Shown here: piece by piece, positions 61,515-64,000 of the stretch | Layout: each line of letters starts with the position of its first letter | How positions within the stretch are numbered: the stretch's first letter is position 1 | Source of the DNA: Myxococcota bacterium | GTDB taxonomy: Bacteria; Myxococcota_A; UBA9160; SMWR01 | Assembly (NCBI GenBank): GCA_039030075.1 | Contig: JBCCEW010000027.1 | Location: forward strand, 1-64,000 | Length of the DNA stretch: 64,000 nt | Direction: 5' to 3' | Notes under the pieces: generated by a model | The model's database searches: none | Told to the model about the DNA's origin: nothing | Seen by the model: only the letters and a program-made list of their open reading frames with translations | Position numbers and translations under genes: made by a program

Positions 61515-62461
61515 GAAGCTTCCAACCGACGCTTGGCCTCGGCGACGTCCCGCGCGATCTGGGCGCGGAGCGCGTCGACACCCGGAAACTTCTGCTCGGC
61601 GCGGATGCGCGACGAGAACGACAGCTCCACCTTCCGATCGTAGAGGTCGCCCTGCCAGTCCAGCACGTGCGCCTCGGCGACCACCTCGTCTCCGTCCTTG
61701 AAGGTCGGGCGCCGTCCCACGTTGGTGACGACCGGCAGTCGAGACTCGCGGCCCGGCTCCCCTGCGTCGAGGAACCGCAGCTCTCCCGTGTAGACGCCCG
61801 GCGAGGGCAACACCTCGTTCTCGGAGTCGAGGTTCGCCGTCGGGAACCCGATCGTGCGGCCGCGCTGATCGCCCGTCACGATCCGACCGCGCACGGCGTA
61901 GGGGCGACCGAGCATCCGCCCGGCCACTTCGAGCTCGCCCTCGGCGAGGAGCCCCCGGATCCGTGTCGAATTGACGTCGCCCTCGTCCATCGTGACTTCG
62001 GGAATGATCGTGACCGCGAACCCGAGACGCGGACCGAGCTCGGTCAAGAGCCGCATCGAGCCCTTTCGGTCTCGGCCGAAGTGGAAGTCGTATCCGACGT
62101 ACACCTCGGTCGGGGCGATCCGATGGTGGAGGCAATCCCGGATGAACACCTCCGGGTCGGTCTTCGCGAACTCGAGGGTGAAGGGCTCGATCACGACGGC
62201 GTCGACCCCCTGCGCCTCCAGGAGTTCGATCTTCTGCTCGGTCGTCGTGAGCAGTGCGGGTGCGCTTTCCTGGCGCAGGACCTTCCGCGGGTGGGGATCG
62301 AAGGTGTAGACGACGGCCTGCCCACCGTGCTCGCGAGCCCGTTCGACGACCGTCTCCAGGATGGCCCGATGTCCGAGATGGATCCCGTCGAAGTTGCCGA
62401 CGGTCACGACGGGACGCTCGAGTTGTCCGGCAGCTTCTGCGCTGCCCTGCCAGATCCTCAA
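61511..62461 (-). CDS. ribF: Bifunctional riboflavin kinase / FAD synthetase
   Basis: A 316-aa enzyme: N-terminal FMN adenylyltransferase (VTVGNFDGIHLGHRAIL; STRIRGLL) and C-terminal riboflavin kinase (GRPYAVRGRIVTGDQRGRTIGFPTAN; VTNVGRRPTF). It makes FMN and FAD from riboflavin. Start TTG at 62461 with GAGGA upstream; the next ATG is far inside the conserved domain. The stop overlaps the CTG start of the following membrane protein. Confidence 0.95.
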   Translation of the reverse strand: MRIWQGSAEAAGQLERPVVTVGNFDGIHLGHRAILETVVERAREHGGQAVVYTFDPHPRKVLRQESAPALLTTTEQKIELLEAQGVDAVVIEPFTLEFAKTDPEVFIRDCLHHRIAPTEVYVGYDFHFGRDRKGSMRLLTELGPRLGFAVTIIPEVTMDEGDVNSTRIRGLLAEGELEVAGRMLGRPYAVRGRIVTGDQRGRTIGFPTANLDSENEVLPSPGVYTGELRFLDAGEPGRESRLPVVTNVGRRPTFKDGDEVVAEAHVLDWQGDLYDRKVELSFSSRIRAEQKFPGVDALRAQIARDVAEAKRRLEAS

Positions 62462-62557
62462 CCCTGGAATCCTCGCCTCTGCTCGCGTCCAGCGCCCCGG
62501 TGTATGCCCGGGCCCCTCGGCGTGCGCCCGTCCCGCCCCTGCGGCTAGGCTCCCGCC

Positions 62558-63628
62558 GTGCGCATCCTGTCGCGCTACTTCGTCTTCGGCTACCTGAGGT
62601 TTTACGCCGGGATCATCGCCGTGTCGATGCTCGTCATCGCCATCATCGAGATGATGGTGAACTTCGACGACGTCATCGATTACGGGGAAGGGATCCGGGG
62701 GCTGGCATCCTACCTCTTCCTGCGGCTGCCCTCGTACTACCTGCCGTTCCTGATCCCCGTAGCGTCGTTCGGCGCGGCCTTCCTGTGCCTCGGCTTGCCG
62801 GCGCGGTCGCTAGAGATCCTGGCGACGAAGGCCAGCGGGATCTCGCCGCGACGCCTCGCCGCGCCGATCCTGGGCGTCGCCCTGCTGCTCTCCGGTCTCG
62901 CCCTGTGGCTCAACGAGACCCTGGTCCGCGATACCGCCCGGCGCTTCGACGCGGCCGAGCACGGCGGCAGCGAGGAGCTCTTCGAGTCGCGTGGGGCCTT
63001 CTGGTACCAGCGCGGAGAGACGCTCTTCAGCGTCGAGGAGGCGGACCGCGAGTCACGAGAACTGCGCGGCGTCACGATCTACGAACGCGACCGGCAGGGG
63101 CGGCTCCTGCGCAGCGTTCAGGCCGAGGCAGTCCAGATCGGCGAGGACCAGCGCTGGCGGCTGGTGAACGCGGTGTTCCGGGAGTTCTCGCCGGAGAACA
63201 CCACCGCCGCGCCGCGCGTGCGGGCCGAGGCGGAGACCTGGCTCGACTTCGGCGGGGATCTGGCGCTGCTCGACGCCGACCCGCGCAATCTCTCCCTGTT
63301 CGGGCTCTCCCGCTACATCGAGGCGATCGAGCACGATGGCCGCGACACGACCCGCTACCGGGCACTCTGGCACGCCCGCGTCGCCGACCCACTGACGGTG
63401 CTCCTGTTCGCGCTGCTCGGCGCCCCTCTCGGCATGGGGGTCGAACGTTCGCGCAGCCTGGCGGTCGCCGCGCTGAAGGGCATCGTCGTCGTCGGAGCGT
63501 ACTATGGGCTCCAGACGACCTTCGCCCTCATCGGCTCGGCGGGGTTCGGCATCGGCGTGGCGGCGCCCTGGCTGCTGCTGATCGGCTTCACCGCCCTCGG
63601 CCTCTGGCTGCTCTACCGAGGCGGATGA
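62558..63628 (+). CDS. LptF/LptG family lipopolysaccharide export permease
   Basis: A 356-aa inner-membrane permease: RYFVFGYLRFYAGIIAVSM at the start, IIEMMVNFDDV, LATKASGISPRRLAAPIL (EL/AxxASGIS motif), a periplasmic beta-jellyroll (about 120-265) and a C-terminal TM block (DPLTVLLFALLGAPLGMGVERS). Partners of LptB2FG lift LPS toward the outer membrane. GTG start. Whether it is LptF or LptG cannot be decided from this copy alone. Confidence 0.9.
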   Translation: MRILSRYFVFGYLRFYAGIIAVSMLVIAIIEMMVNFDDVIDYGEGIRGLASYLFLRLPSYYLPFLIPVASFGAAFLCLGLPARSLEILATKASGISPRRLAAPILGVALLLSGLALWLNETLVRDTARRFDAAEHGGSEELFESRGAFWYQRGETLFSVEEADRESRELRGVTIYERDRQGRLLRSVQAEAVQIGEDQRWRLVNAVFREFSPENTTAAPRVRAEAETWLDFGGDLALLDADPRNLSLFGLSRYIEAIEHDGRDTTRYRALWHARVADPLTVLLFALLGAPLGMGVERSRSLAVAALKGIVVVGAYYGLQTTFALIGSAGFGIGVAAPWLLLIGFTALGLWLLYRGG

Positions 63629-63681
63629 TGGTCTGACGCGGGGCGGTTCCCTACCGCCGGACCTGCGTCCGCCGTCCCGCC

Positions 63682-64000
63682 TCAGCGTCGCCTGCGCGGT
63701 GCCGGTTTGGGCCCTTCCGGATCCTGCAGATACTGGAAGAACTCGGTGTCCGGCGAGAGCACCAGAGTGGTGCGGCTGTCGATCGACTTCCGGTAGGCCT
63801 CGAGACTGCGCAGGAACGAGTAGAACTCGGGGTCTTCGCCGTAGGACTCGGCGTAGATCCGGGTCGACTCGGCATCGCCCTCGCCGCGCGCGATCTCGGC
63901 ATCGCGCCGCGCATTGGCCACGATCACACGCGCCTCGCGGTCTGCTTCGGCGCGGATCCGGCGCGCTCGCTCGTCGCCCTCGGCCCGGTTCTTCCTCGCG
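63682..64000 (-). CDS. hflC: HflC, C-terminal part (runs off the window)
   Basis: About 105 C-terminal residues of an SPFH/prohibitin protein: EGDERARRIRAEADREARVI, NARRDAEIARGEGDAESTRI, YAESYGEDPEFYSFLRSLEAYRKSI and LSPDTEFFQYL. HflC and HflK form a membrane complex that modulates FtsH. The upstream part, and hflK, would lie beyond base 64000. It converges on the LptF/G gene. Confidence 0.9.
   Translation of the reverse strand, partial: ARKNRAEGDERARRIRAEADREARVIVANARRDAEIARGEGDAESTRIYAESYGEDPEFYSFLRSLEAYRKSIDSRTTLVLSPDTEFFQYLQDPEGPKPAPRRRR

Overview
The window is a 64 kb piece of a high-GC, Gram-negative chromosome. Outer-membrane systems (PilQ secretin, LptF/G permease, PBP1B with a UB2H domain) show the cell type. 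The gene order pilB-pilT-pilC-pilS-pilR, the Roadblock/LC7 protein and large TPR proteins beside the pilus genes, and the frequent GTG starts point to a deltaproteobacterial lineage (Myxococcota / Desulfobacterota-like). This placement is inference; no rRNA gene is present.

Region 1 (1-4.75 kb) is core chromosome. It holds the start of groES (leftward), amtB behind a near-consensus sigma-54 promoter, a glyoxalase, a PaaX-type regulator overlapping a fatty acid desaturase with a long palindrome at its promoter, and tRNA-Gly(CCC).

Region 2 (4.70-19.94 kb) is a mobile element inserted in the 3' half of that tRNA gene. A perfect 51-bp copy of the tRNA 3' end lies at 19889-19939, so both attachment sites can be read to the base and the element measures 15,187 bp from one copy to the next. 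It carries a tyrosine integrase coupled to a zinc-finger/HTH protein, an excisionase-like small HTH protein, a Toprim + RecA-like primase-helicase, a ClpP-like peptidase, a block of unfamiliar genes (YaaC-like, a HEPN-type protein with an R-x4-H motif, small membrane proteins), and a leftward four-gene operon resembling fragments of a phage head module. No terminase, portal or tail gene is recognisable. The element therefore looks like a phage satellite (PICI-like) or a heavily reduced prophage with possible defence cargo. It is the most likely place for a new system.

Region 3 (20-32.2 kb) is mixed chromosomal genes: a secreted beta-helix/thrombospondin-type-3 protein, a PEP-CTERM protein, a zinc-ribbon membrane protein, a DUF2167 protein, a methyltransferase, a GST, a carboxymuconolactone decarboxylase-family protein divergent from an HxlR regulator with a probable shared operator, a sulfatase-fold enzyme lacking the formylglycine cysteine, a Tyr/His-rich secreted protein and PBP1B.

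Region 4 (32.2-60.3 kb) is a type IV pilus locus interleaved with shikimate genes. The leftward run comprises an XRE regulator, pilM-N-O-P-Q, aroB, a TPR protein, a Roadblock/LC7 protein, aroQ, a 1140-aa TPR protein and an ExeA-like ATPase. A rightward NtrC-family regulator is followed by a sigma-54 promoter with upstream palindromic sites and the minor-pilin operon fimT-pilV-pilW-pilX, then a lipoprotein. A second leftward run is pilB-pilT-pilC-pilS-pilR plus an extra histidine kinase. The major pilin gene and pilY1 are not in the window.

Region 5 (60.4-64 kb) has a flippase-like membrane protein that seems to start at CTG, ribF, an LptF/LptG permease, and the C-terminal end of hflC running off the edge.
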